64,000 nucleotides of DNA, taken from the NCBI GenBank assembly GCA_017999985.1, contig JAGNKU010000006.1, positions 270,686-334,685 on the forward strand, written 5' to 3'. The translations under genes were made by a program, and so were the position numbers. Below, piece after piece: positions 16,576-24,549 of this stretch. Source of the stretch: Phycisphaerae bacterium (GTDB taxonomy: Bacteria; Planctomycetota; Phycisphaerae; UBA1845; Fen-1342). The notes below the pieces were generated by a model. It had not been told where the DNA came from, made no database searches, and worked only from the letters and a program-made list of their open reading frames with translations. Within the stretch, counting starts at the first letter, position 1; each line of letters opens with the position of its first letter.

Positions 16576-17865
16576 ATGAGCGAGCAGGCCACCCTGGCGT
16601 ACGGCGGCAAGACGTATGCGCTGCCGGTGAAGACTGGCACGGAGCACGAGCAGGCCGTCGACATTTCGGAGTTGCGGGCCCAATCAGGGCTGATCACGCT
16701 CGATGACGGTTACGGCAACACGGGCTCGTGCGTCAGCAACATCACCTTCATCGACGGTGAGAAGGGGATCCTGCGCTACCGGGGCTATCCGATCGAGGAG
16801 CTGGCTGAGCACTCGACCTTCATCGAGACGGCCTACCTGATCATCTTCGGCGAGCTGCCGACCGAGACGCAGTTGGCCGAGTTCCGCAATCTGCTGCTCG
16901 AGCACATGTTCATCCACGAGGCCATGCGGCACCACTTCGAGGGCTTTCCGCCAAACGCCCCGCCGATGGCCATTCTCTCCGCCATGATCAACACGCTGGG
17001 TTGCTTCCAGCCCAGCCTGACCGAGCCGGAAAAAGACGAGCACTTCATCGACTCCGCCGCCCGGCTGATCAGCAAGGTCCGCACGATCGCCGCCGCCGCG
17101 TACAAGAAGTCCATCGGCGACCCGATCGTCTACCCGCGTTTCGACCTGTCGTACACGGCGAATTTCCTGCACATGCTGTTCTGCCGGCCGAACAAGATCT
17201 GCCGGCCCGACCCGGCGATCGAGCGGGCGCTGGACCAGATCTTCATCCTCCATGCGGATCACGAGCAGAACTGCTCCACGTCCACCGTGCGGATGGTGGG
17301 GTCATCGCAGGCCAACCTGTACGCGTCCGTCGCGGCGGGCGTGTGCGCGCTGTGGGGACCGCTGCACGGCGGGGCAAACGTCGCGGTCATCGAGATGCTG
17401 GAGACCATCCGAACCAGCGGGGAATCCATCCCCGCCTTCATCGCCAGGATCAAAGACAAGCAGGCCCACGCGCGGCTCATGGGCTTCGGCCACCGCGTGT
17501 ACAAGAACTATGACCCGCGGGCCCGGTTTATCAAGCAGTCCTGCGACGCGGTGCTCAGCAAGCTGGGGATCCAGGACCCGCTGCTGGACATCGCGCTGCA
17601 GCTCGAGGAAGTCGCGCTCAAGGACCCGTATTTCATCGAGCGCAAGCTGTACCCGAACGTGGACTTCTACAGCGGCATCATCATGCGAGCCGTGGGCATT
17701 CCGCTGGACATGTTCACGGTCCTGTTCGCAATCGGGCGTTTGCCCGGCTGGATCGCGAATTGGCGCGAGGTGCACTTGAACCCGCACGCGCGCATCTATC
17801 GCCCGCGGCAGGTCTACAACGGACCGACGCAGCGCAAGTACGTACCGGTCGAACAGCGCCGCTGA
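16576..17865 (+). CDS. gltA: citrate synthase (GltA type)
   Basis: The 429-residue enzyme should condense oxaloacetate and acetyl-CoA. Family motifs are clear: LDDGYGNTGSC in the N-terminal domain, the catalytic LHADHEQNCSTSTVR, GPLHGGANVAV, FGHRVYKNYDPRA and YPNVDFYSGI with the catalytic Asp. The length and N-terminal domain match the hexameric Gram-negative type. ATG at 16576 is preferred over 16561 because AAGGA sits 8 bases upstream of it. It lies 83 bases after prpD and 76 before prpB. It could serve the TCA cycle, while the shorter paralogue at 18877 serves the methylcitrate cycle. Confidence 0.93.
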   Translation: MSEQATLAYGGKTYALPVKTGTEHEQAVDISELRAQSGLITLDDGYGNTGSCVSNITFIDGEKGILRYRGYPIEELAEHSTFIETAYLIIFGELPTETQLAEFRNLLLEHMFIHEAMRHHFEGFPPNAPPMAILSAMINTLGCFQPSLTEPEKDEHFIDSAARLISKVRTIAAAAYKKSIGDPIVYPRFDLSYTANFLHMLFCRPNKICRPDPAIERALDQIFILHADHEQNCSTSTVRMVGSSQANLYASVAAGVCALWGPLHGGANVAVIEMLETIRTSGESIPAFIARIKDKQAHARLMGFGHRVYKNYDPRARFIKQSCDAVLSKLGIQDPLLDIALQLEEVALKDPYFIERKLYPNVDFYSGIIMRAVGIPLDMFTVLFAIGRLPGWIANWREVHLNPHARIYRPRQVYNGPTQRKYVPVEQRR

Positions 17866-17941
17866 CGACGATTCGCGGCGGCGCGCCGCGACAGCAGAAT
17901 CACGCTGTGTGCCCTGGTGTCTTGGTGGTGAGAATCGAGTG

Positions 17942-18808
17942 ATGAGCACGACACCCACGCGCAGCGCACGGCTGCGGGCCGCGCTGCGCGATCACACGGT
18001 CGTCATGCCGGGCGCGTTCAACGCACTGACGGCGCGGGCCATTGAGCAGGCCGGCTTCGAGGCCGTCTATCTCTCCGGCGCCGCCCTCGCCAACAGCCTG
18101 CTCGGCGTGCCTGACGTCGGCCTCACCACGCTCTCGGAGGCCGCCTATCACGCCACCCGCTGCGCCGCCGTCACGACCGTGCCGCTGATTGCCGACGCCG
18201 ACACGGGCTTCGGCGGGCCGGAAAACGTGGCGCGGACGGTCGTGGAGTTCGAGCGCGCCGGCCTCAGCGGGCTGCACCTGGAAGACCAGGAATTCCCCAA
18301 GCGCTGCGGACACCTGGCCGGCAAGGACCTGGTGGCCATGGATGAGTTCTGCGCAAAGGTGGCCGCGGCCGTCGCCGCCCGGCGGGACCCGGATTTCCTC
18401 CTGATCGCGCGCACCGACGCGCGCGGCGTGACCACGTATGACGATGCGGTCGCGCGGGCGCATGCGTATCTCAAGGCCGGGGCGGACGCGATTTTCCCGG
18501 AGGCGCTGCAGAGCCGGGAGGAATTCGAGCGCTTCGCGCGCGATGTGCCCGCCCCCCTGCTCGCCAACATGACCGAGTTCGGGCGTACGCCATACTTGTC
18601 CGTCAGCGAGTTCGCCGCCCTGGGCTATCGCATCGTGATCTTCCCGGTGACACTGCAGCGCGTGGCGCTGAAGGCGGTGACGGAGGCATTGGAAGAGCTG
18701 CGCACGAAGGGCACGCAGCGCGACATGCTGGAGCGGATGCAGACACGGCGGGAACTCTATGATCTGCTGGGCTACGCAGACGGCAAAGATGGTATGCAGG
18801 GCGTTTAA
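17942..18808 (+). CDS. prpB: 2-methylisocitrate lyase (PrpB)
   Basis: The 288-residue TIM-barrel enzyme of the isocitrate lyase/PEP mutase superfamily should cleave 2-methylisocitrate to pyruvate and succinate. Key motifs are MPGAFNALTA, LIADADTGFGG (Mg2+ site), HLEDQEFPKRCGHLAGK with the catalytic Cys, and LLIARTDARG. The KRCGH loop is the lyase signature and argues against a phosphonopyruvate enzyme. ATG at 17942 follows a GGTGAG-like site. It sits between two citrate synthase genes. Confidence 0.92.
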   Translation: MSTTPTRSARLRAALRDHTVVMPGAFNALTARAIEQAGFEAVYLSGAALANSLLGVPDVGLTTLSEAAYHATRCAAVTTVPLIADADTGFGGPENVARTVVEFERAGLSGLHLEDQEFPKRCGHLAGKDLVAMDEFCAKVAAAVAARRDPDFLLIARTDARGVTTYDDAVARAHAYLKAGADAIFPEALQSREEFERFARDVPAPLLANMTEFGRTPYLSVSEFAALGYRIVIFPVTLQRVALKAVTEALEELRTKGTQRDMLERMQTRRELYDLLGYADGKDGMQGV

Positions 18809-18876
18809 CTAACACGAGCCACGGCCTGGCCGCGACAGACCGTGCCACCCCGATTGCTGCCCAATGGAGAATCAGC

Positions 18877-20001
18877 ATGACCGACGCGATCGATGCATAC
18901 CATCCGGGACTCGAGGGCGTGATCGCCGGCGAGACGTCGATCTGCTGCGTCGAGCAGGGCCGCCTCCTGTACCGCGGCTACGACATCGCCGACCTGGCCC
19001 GCCACGCCAGCTTCGAGGAATGCGCGTTCCTGCTGCTGCACGGGGAGTTGCCCACGCCGCAGGAGTTGACGCTGTTCCAACAGCAGATCGACGGCGAGCG
19101 CGAGCTGCCCGGGGCCGTGGTCGATGTGCTGCGCGCCATCCCGCGCCAGGCGCCGATGATGGACGTGCTGCGCACCGGCGTATCGTTGTGCGGAAACTTC
19201 AGCAGCGCGCGGTCGCAGGGCCGCAGCAGCCTGCTCACCCGCGCCGTCCGCGTGCTCGCCGCCGTGCCGGCCCTGATCGCGGCCCGGCTGCGGGCCATGG
19301 ACGGCAAGTGGCCACTGGAGCCGAAGCCCGGCCTCTCGCACGCGGGGCAGTTCATTTACATGGCGTTCGGCCGCGAGCCGACGGAGCTCGAAGCCCGCGT
19401 GCTGAACCTGACGCTCGTGCTGTACGCCGAGCATGAGTTCAACGCGTCCACGTTCGCCGCCCGCGTGTGCACGAGCACGCTGAGCGGCCTGCATTCATCC
19501 GTGGTCGCGGCCATCGGCACGCTGAAAGGTCCGCTGCATGGCGGCGCGAACGAGGAGTCCCTGAAGCTGATCCAGCGTTACGCGTCCGCCGCCGAAGCCC
19601 GCAAGGGCGTCCTCGACGCATTGGCGCGCAAAGAGAAGATCATGGGCTTCGGCCACCGCGTGTATCGCAACGGCGACCACCGGGCGACGATTCTCGAACC
19701 CTACGTGGACAAGCTGGCGGAGATGCGCAACGAACAGTGGCGGGCCGAGGTCTATCACGCGATCAAGCAGACCATGTGGGACGAGAAGAAGCTGCATCCC
19801 AACGTCGATTATCCCTGCGGCCTGGTCTACCACTTCCTCGGCTTCCCGACGGACATCTTCACACCGCTGTTCGTGACCGCCCGCGTCGCTGGCTGGTGCG
19901 CCCACATCATCGAGCAACACCAGCACAACCGCCTGATCCGCCCGCGGAGCCGCTACACGGGGCCCGCGTTGCGCACCTACCAGCCGCTGATCGATCGCTG
20001 A
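18877..20001 (+). CDS. prpC: 2-methylcitrate synthase / citrate synthase (PrpC type)
   Basis: This 374-residue citrate synthase paralogue is of the short type common for methylcitrate synthases. Visible motifs are ETSICCVEQGRLLYRGYDI, YAEHEFNASTFAARV, GPLHGGANEESL, FGHRVYRNGDHRA and HPNVDYPCG. It would join propionyl-CoA and oxaloacetate. The ATG follows GGAG at a normal distance. With prpD and prpB it completes the carbon-skeleton steps of the methylcitrate cycle. Substrate preference cannot be read from sequence alone, so the prpC name rests on context. Confidence 0.88.
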   Translation: MTDAIDAYHPGLEGVIAGETSICCVEQGRLLYRGYDIADLARHASFEECAFLLLHGELPTPQELTLFQQQIDGERELPGAVVDVLRAIPRQAPMMDVLRTGVSLCGNFSSARSQGRSSLLTRAVRVLAAVPALIAARLRAMDGKWPLEPKPGLSHAGQFIYMAFGREPTELEARVLNLTLVLYAEHEFNASTFAARVCTSTLSGLHSSVVAAIGTLKGPLHGGANEESLKLIQRYASAAEARKGVLDALARKEKIMGFGHRVYRNGDHRATILEPYVDKLAEMRNEQWRAEVYHAIKQTMWDEKKLHPNVDYPCGLVYHFLGFPTDIFTPLFVTARVAGWCAHIIEQHQHNRLIRPRSRYTGPALRTYQPLIDR

Positions 20002-20055
20002 CCGGCCGCGACGTTTCGCGTTGACACGCGCCGCGGGACCTCGCACACTGCGTCC

Positions 20056-21504
20056 ATGGCGTCGTTCTGGTTCTGGGCCTTCCTCGCCTACTATGCCATC
20101 GCCCTGGTGGCGATCGCCCGCATTCTCATTCGGCCCAAAGAGCCGACCGCCATGGTGGCGTGGATCTTCGCGCTGCTGTGCGTGCCCGGCCTGGGCCTGC
20201 TCGCATACTGGCTGTTCGGCTCGCGCCGCTTGCGCCGCAAGGTCCGCCGCCGGCGCCGGCGCGTGGCCAGCCTGCTGGCCGAGTTCAAGCGCCGAGCCGA
20301 GGAGCGTTCGCACCCCAGCACCGAAACGCACGACGCTGAACTACCCGCCGACCTCGCGGGCATCGCCCAGCTTGGACAGCGCCTGGTCGATATGCCCCCC
20401 GTCGGCGGCAACGAAGTCACGGTGCTGGAAGAAGCCAACGCGACGTACGCCGCCCTGTCCGACGCCTTGCGCGCCGCCCAGCATCACATCCACCTGGAGT
20501 ACTACATCTGGCAGCCGGACGAGACCGGCCGCCTCTTCCGCGACATCCTGATCGAGCGCGCCCACGCCGGCGTCCAGTGTCGGCTGCTGCTCGACGCCGT
20601 CGGCTGCTGGCGGCTCAACCGCAGCTTTCTGCAACCGCTGACGGACGCCGGCGTGCGCGTGGCGTACTTCCTGCCGGTGTACCATTTCCCGTTCCGCAAG
20701 CGCTGGAGCCTGCACCTCCGCAATCACCGCAAGATCGTCGTCATCGACGGGCAGACCGCGTTCATGGGCAGCCAGAACATCGGCGACGAGTACCGCGGCC
20801 GGCTCGCCCGGCTCAGCCCCTGGTACGACACGCACATGCGGCTGCGCGGGCCGGCGGCGCTGTTCCTGCAGCAAACCTTCGCCGAAGACTGGTACCTGGC
20901 GACGCGCGAGGACCTGAGCGCCGGCCTGTACTTTCCCGAGCCCGAGCGGCCGGGGCCGTCGATTGTGCAGATTCTCCCCACCGGGCCGGACCGCCGGTTC
21001 AGCACGCTGGCGCAGATCATGTTCGCCGCGGTGTCATCCGCCCGCAGCAGCATCAGTATCGCGACGCCGTATTTCGTCCCCGACCTCGCCGTGCGGCTGG
21101 CGCTGGTGCACGCGTGCTATCGCGGCGTGCAGGTGCGGCTGGTGCTGCCGTCCCGGAGCGATTCGGCGCTGTCGCTGTGGGCGGCGCGCAGCTTCTACGC
21201 GGAGCTGATCGAGGCCGGCGTGGAGATTCACGAGTACGACGCCGGCGTGCTGCACTCGAAGCTGGTCACGGTCGATGACCGCTGGTGCATGCTGGGCTCG
21301 GCGAACATGGACGCGCGCAGCTTCCGGCTAAATTTCGAGGTCACCGCAGTCATTTACGATTCGCAGGTTGCCGCCGAGTTGGGGCGCTCGATCGGCCAGT
21401 TCTGCGACAACGCCCGGCGGATCACGGCGCGGGCGGCGTGGCGCGGCGACATGTGGCGCCGTATGGGCGAAGGCGCGGCGCGGCTGTTTGCACCGCTACT
21501 CTGA
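20056..21504 (+). CDS. cls: cardiolipin synthase (phospholipase D family)
   Basis: The 482-residue membrane protein has two N-terminal helices (FWFWAFLAYYAIALVAIARI and FALLCVPGLGLLAYWLF), a basic linker, and two PLD domains. The HKD motifs are HRKIVVIDG near 228 and HSKLVTVDD near 402, each followed by the expected GSQN or GSANMD. It should join two phosphatidylglycerols to cardiolipin at the inner membrane. It starts 54 bases after prpC and could be read through from it, but has no functional link. Confidence 0.92.
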   Translation: MASFWFWAFLAYYAIALVAIARILIRPKEPTAMVAWIFALLCVPGLGLLAYWLFGSRRLRRKVRRRRRRVASLLAEFKRRAEERSHPSTETHDAELPADLAGIAQLGQRLVDMPPVGGNEVTVLEEANATYAALSDALRAAQHHIHLEYYIWQPDETGRLFRDILIERAHAGVQCRLLLDAVGCWRLNRSFLQPLTDAGVRVAYFLPVYHFPFRKRWSLHLRNHRKIVVIDGQTAFMGSQNIGDEYRGRLARLSPWYDTHMRLRGPAALFLQQTFAEDWYLATREDLSAGLYFPEPERPGPSIVQILPTGPDRRFSTLAQIMFAAVSSARSSISIATPYFVPDLAVRLALVHACYRGVQVRLVLPSRSDSALSLWAARSFYAELIEAGVEIHEYDAGVLHSKLVTVDDRWCMLGSANMDARSFRLNFEVTAVIYDSQVAAELGRSIGQFCDNARRITARAAWRGDMWRRMGEGAARLFAPLL

Positions 21505-21513
21505 TCGGATAGA

Positions 21514-21552
21514 ACTCCCCTCCCTTCCATGGAGGGGGCAGGGGGAGGAGTT
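21514..21552. repeat. GC palindrome, copy 2 (inverted orientation)
   Basis: AACTCCCCTCCCTTCCATGG then GGGGGCAGGGGGAGG. It is nearly the exact reverse complement of the copy at 23660. It lies between convergent cls and rlmI, and the TTA at 21551-21553 is the rlmI stop. Confidence 0.8.
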
Positions 21553-22798
21553 AAAGCACGCGGAACCAGAGCACTTTCAGATACGCCGACTCGGGGCAGT
21601 CCAGCAGCATCGGATGATCCGGGGCCGCGCCGCTTTGATCGAACAATTGCAGCGCACGCCCAGCACGCTGCGCCGCGCGCCGCACCGTCTCGAGAAACGC
21701 ACTGCGCGACACCAGCCCGCTGCAACTGCACGTCACGAACACGCCGCCGGGACGGACCACCTGCAGCGCGAGTGCGTTCATGTCGCCGTACTTCCGCAAC
21801 GCGTCCTCGTATTCCTCGCGATACGTGACCAGCTTCGGTGGATCGAGGACGACCACGTCGAACTGTCGCTGGTTCGCGAGCATCTGCCGCACATACGTGA
21901 ACGCGTCGGCGTACACGAAATCGACGCGCGTCTGGTTGAGATTGGCGTTTTCGCGCGCAATGGCGATCGCGGCCTCGTCGAGGTCCACGCCGGTGACGGC
22001 CCGCGCGCCGCCCAGCTTCTGCGCACAGAGCGCAAACCCGCCGGTGTAACAGCACAGGTCGAGCACTTCCGCGTCGCGGCAAAGCGTCGCCAGCCGGCGG
22101 CGGTTGTCGCGCTGGTCGCAGAAGAAGCCGGTCTTGTGCCCCTCCTTGACATCGACGCGGTAGCGGATGCCGTGCTCGCGGATCGTGAGGCGGGTCGATG
22201 CATCGCCGCCCGGCAGATCGGGATGCACGGGGACGGTGAAGCCTTCGAGCCGTTCAACGCGCGGGTCGGCGCGGAGGAACATCCGCCAGGTCGGCGACGC
22301 ACGGTCCGGGCGGTCGAGCGATGTCGGCGGGCCGAGCACCTCCGCGAGCAGCGTGCCGAGCTCGCGGGCGCGCTGGAACATCGCCAGCGAGAAGACCTCG
22401 AACACGAGGCTGTCGGCGTAGCGCTCCACGATCAGGCCGCTGAGGCCGTCGCCCTCGGCGTGAACGAGGCGATACGCGTCCGTGGCGGCGTCGAGGTCGA
22501 GGCGGCGGCGGAGGGCGACTGCCCGCTCCAGACGGGCACGCCAGAACGCCGTGTCGACGGGAATGTCCTCGTGCGTGAGGATGCGGACGACGATCTGCGA
22601 ACGCGGGTTGTACAGGCCGCGGCCGAAGTAGCGACCGGATTTGTCGTACAGGTTGACGATGTCGCCGGGCCGGGCGGCGGGGTCGGCGGAGCGGACCATC
22701 TTGCGGTAGACGAACGGGTGCAGCGACGCGGAGCGCAGGAGGACCCAGGGCGACCGGGCGTCCGGCGGGGGTTCGACGTGGTGCGGCTCACGCGACAC
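21551..22798 (-). CDS. rlmI: RlmI-like 23S rRNA (cytosine-5) methyltransferase
   Basis: The 415-residue SAM-dependent methyltransferase has an N-terminal PUA-type RNA-binding domain (about 15-90: HPFVYRKMVRS, GDIVNLYDKSG) and a C-terminal Rossmann fold: GFFCDQRDNR, VLDLCCYTGGFAL (SAM site), GVDLDEAAI and the catalytic VVLDPPKL. RlmI modifies C1962 of E. coli 23S rRNA; the exact target here is inferred. GTG at 22798 is preceded by GAGGT. Its stop lies at the edge of a GC palindrome. Confidence 0.9.
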   Translation of the reverse strand: MSREPHHVEPPPDARSPWVLLRSASLHPFVYRKMVRSADPAARPGDIVNLYDKSGRYFGRGLYNPRSQIVVRILTHEDIPVDTAFWRARLERAVALRRRLDLDAATDAYRLVHAEGDGLSGLIVERYADSLVFEVFSLAMFQRARELGTLLAEVLGPPTSLDRPDRASPTWRMFLRADPRVERLEGFTVPVHPDLPGGDASTRLTIREHGIRYRVDVKEGHKTGFFCDQRDNRRRLATLCRDAEVLDLCCYTGGFALCAQKLGGARAVTGVDLDEAAIAIARENANLNQTRVDFVYADAFTYVRQMLANQRQFDVVVLDPPKLVTYREEYEDALRKYGDMNALALQVVRPGGVFVTCSCSGLVSRSAFLETVRRAAQRAGRALQLFDQSGAAPDHPMLLDCPESAYLKVLWFRVL

Positions 22799-22831
22799 GG
22801 GGGCTAGACCTCAGCCTGGAAGCGTACTCAA

Positions 22832-22869
22832 AACTCCTCCCCCTCTTAGCGGGAGGGCAGGGTGGGGGT
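22832..22869. repeat. GC palindrome, diverged copy 3
   Basis: AACTCCTCCCCCTC...GGGAGGGCAGGGTGGGGG, a looser relative of copies 2, 4 and 5. It lies upstream of the rlmI start, outside the 31-base inverted repeat. Confidence 0.6.
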
Positions 22870-22902
22870 GCAGCGTCCCGTAAGCCGCCGCTCCCTCCAT
22901 CC

Positions 22903-22933
22903 ATCCGAGCCCGAAGCGCAAGCGAGGGCCATC
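22903..22933 (+). repeat. left arm of a 31-base inverted repeat
   Basis: Starts ATCCGAGCCCGAAGCGCAAG and runs on to GAGGGCCATC. Its exact reverse complement is at 24509-24539. The two arms bracket the duplicated gene pair at 23026 and 23807. Confidence 0.9.
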
Positions 22934-22940
22934 TGTTCCT

Positions 22941-22968
22941 TTGCTCCTTGACCGGCCACGCACATAAT
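22941..22968 (+). promoter_or_regulatory. candidate promoter of duplicated gene A
   Basis: TTGCTC and CATAAT are separated by 16 bases. The same block recurs at 23721-23748, so the promoter region was duplicated with the gene. The -10 matches consensus at 5 of 6 positions; the -35 is weak. Confidence 0.45.
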
Positions 22969-23025
22969 TGTCACGGGGCCGCGGCGTGGCAAGAGAGGCC
23001 CCGGCGAACTTCGGAGTCAGCGACC

Positions 23026-23601
23026 GTGCGCGAGCAACCGGACGATGCGATCGAGAAACGCGACGACCCAGCAGTCGTGCGGTATGCGGCGCGTCCATCG
23101 CCGCGGGGGATCCGTTTCCTTATCTATTGCGTCCTTGGCATGTCCGTGGGCTTGCTTCTGCTATTCGCATACTGGGCTCGCCCGAGGGTCCACAGTCGCG
23201 ACATTTCTCCGCGGGCATGGTGTGCCTCAAACCTGCGCGGAATCGGCCAAGGCCTGAAAGTGTACGCTTCCGATTACGCGGACGCGTATCCTCCCACGCT
23301 GCGGACCTTGATCGATGACGGCGTAGTAACCGCGTGGCAACTCATCTCCCCCGTCTCGGGGCATGCCACGCCGGCCTGCGACTACTACTACGTCACCGGC
23401 CTGACACTCAACGATCCGGCCATGTGGATCGTCGCCTACGGCGATCCGGCGTACCTGAAGGGCGCAGGCGCAAATGTCCTTTATGTAGACGGGCACGTCG
23501 CTTTCGTGAAGGAGCCGCAGTTTTCGCAGGACCTGGCGCGCTTCAGGGCCGACTACGAGACGGCCCGCGGCACGCCGCCGGTGATCATTCCGCCGCGCTA
23601 A
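23026..23601 (+). CDS. pseudopilin-derived H-X9-DG-like protein, copy A
   Basis: The 191-residue protein is a paralogue of the next gene. A short N-terminal tail precedes one membrane helix (IYCVLGMSVGLLLLFAYWA, about residues 30-48). Next comes CASNLRGIGQGLKVYASDYA, which resembles the conserved segment of planctomycete type II secretion-like pseudopilins, and the C-terminal ANVLYVDGHVAFV, the variable-tail signature of that group. The prepilin peptidase site is not recognisable. GTG at 23026 was chosen because the two paralogues align from there and CGGAG lies upstream. Function is unknown; a surface or secretion-associated role is inferred. Confidence 0.75.
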   Translation: MREQPDDAIEKRDDPAVVRYAARPSPRGIRFLIYCVLGMSVGLLLLFAYWARPRVHSRDISPRAWCASNLRGIGQGLKVYASDYADAYPPTLRTLIDDGVVTAWQLISPVSGHATPACDYYYVTGLTLNDPAMWIVAYGDPAYLKGAGANVLYVDGHVAFVKEPQFSQDLARFRADYETARGTPPVIIPPR

Positions 23602-23609
23602 CGTCGTAG

Positions 23610-23631
23610 CGGCCGACCCCCGAGTCGGCCG
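23610..23631 (+). terminator. terminator hairpin after copy A
   Basis: A perfect 8-bp stem CGGCCGAC/GTCGGCCG with a 6-base loop is followed by TTGTGTGTG. It lies 8 bases after the stop, so readthrough into copy B should be limited. Confidence 0.6.
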
Positions 23632-23659
23632 TTGTGTGTGATACCGCGCCTACGCTCGA

Positions 23660-23696
23660 CCCTCCCTCTGCCCCCTCCCTGGAAGGGAGGGGAGTT
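23660..23696. repeat. GC palindrome, copy 4
   Basis: CCCTCCCTCTGCCCCCTCCC then TGGAAGGGAGGGGAGTT. It sits between the duplicated genes and is the reverse complement of copy 2 with about two mismatches. Confidence 0.8.
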
Positions 23697-23720
23697 ACAC
23701 CGCGACACACATCGATTCCT

Positions 23721-23748
23721 TTGCTCCTTGACTGGCCACGCACATAAT
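23721..23748 (+). promoter_or_regulatory. candidate promoter of duplicated gene B
   Basis: The same TTGCTC-16-CATAAT arrangement as at 22941, with nearly identical flanks, 780 bases downstream. Confidence 0.45.
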
Positions 23749-23806
23749 TGTCGTGGGGCCGCGGCATGGCAAGAGAGGCCCCCGGCGATCTTCGGAGTCA
23801 GCCACC

Positions 23807-24385
23807 GTGCGCGAGTACCCCGGCGATGCGATCGAGAAACGCGACGATCCAGCAGTCGTGCGGTATGCGGCGCGTCCATCGCGGCGGGGAACACGTGTGC
23901 TCGTCCTCTGCGTTGTCGGCCTGCTCGTGGGCATGCTCCCGCTATTGGCGTACCGGTCTATTCCGCGGATTCACAGTGGGCGCGACACGTCGCCGGGAGG
24001 CCAATGCCGTTTCAACCTTCGTATGATTGGCAACGGTCTTGAAGTGTACGCTCTTGGCAACTGTGACACTTATCCGCCCGCCTTACGGGCTTTGATTGAC
24101 GATGACACGCTCATCCCGCAGCAACTGGTTTCGCCTCTGTCGGGACATACCCAGCCCACGTGCGACTACTACTACGTTACCGGCCTTACGCCCAACGATC
24201 CCGAAACGTGGATCGTCGCGTACGCCGATCCTGCCTACACAAACGGCGAAGGCGCCAACGTCCTGTATCTCGACGGTCACGTTGACTTCGTGAAGGAGCC
24301 GCAGTTTTCGCAGGACCTGGCGCGCTTCAAGGCCGACTACCAGAAGGCCCGCGGCGCGCCGCCGGTGATTATTCCGCCGAATTGA
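23807..24385 (+). CDS. pseudopilin-derived H-X9-DG-like protein, copy B
   Basis: The 192-residue paralogue of 23026 shares the N-terminal tail (GDAIEKRDDPAVVRYAARPS), a membrane helix, NLRMIGNGLEVYA, CDYYYVTGLTPNDPETWIVA and NVLYLDGHVDFV. The similarity covers the whole gene and about 85 bases upstream. Divergence is greatest in the membrane helix and the stretch just after it. GTG at 23807 matches the copy A start. Copy B lacks a clear hairpin and is followed by GC palindrome copy 5. Both copies look intact. Confidence 0.75.
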   Translation: MREYPGDAIEKRDDPAVVRYAARPSRRGTRVLVLCVVGLLVGMLPLLAYRSIPRIHSGRDTSPGGQCRFNLRMIGNGLEVYALGNCDTYPPALRALIDDDTLIPQQLVSPLSGHTQPTCDYYYVTGLTPNDPETWIVAYADPAYTNGEGANVLYLDGHVDFVKEPQFSQDLARFKADYQKARGAPPVIIPPN

Positions 24386-24435
24386 GGCGCGATCCGCGGC
24401 GCCGTATTGCGGCAAGGCGACAGCCGAGCGCTCAA

Positions 24436-24472
24436 CCCTCCCCCTGCCCCCTCCCTGGGAGGGAGGGGAGTT
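24436..24472. repeat. GC palindrome, copy 5
   Basis: CCCTCCCCCTGCCCCCTCCC then TGGGAGGGAGGGGAGTT, the most regular copy, between gene B and the right inverted-repeat arm, in the same orientation as copies 1 and 4. Confidence 0.8.
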
Positions 24473-24508
24473 GGAGGGCCGCGGACCCTCGCTCGCACTT
24501 CAGGATTC

Positions 24509-24539
24509 GATGGCCCTCGCTTGCGCTTCGGGCTCGGAT
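24509..24539 (-). repeat. right arm of the 31-base inverted repeat
   Basis: Exact reverse complement of 22903-22933. A degenerate second unit lies directly inside it at 24482-24508 (on the minus strand CCTGAAGTGCGAGCGAGGGT), so the right side carries a tandem pair. It ends 11 bases before the thrC stop. Confidence 0.9.
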
Positions 24540-24549
24540 TGGGGGCGCG

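Noticed and set aside
23026..24385. Duplicated genes as an insertion sequence
   Set aside because: Neither product resembles a transposase; both carry a membrane helix and a pseudopilin-like C-terminus.
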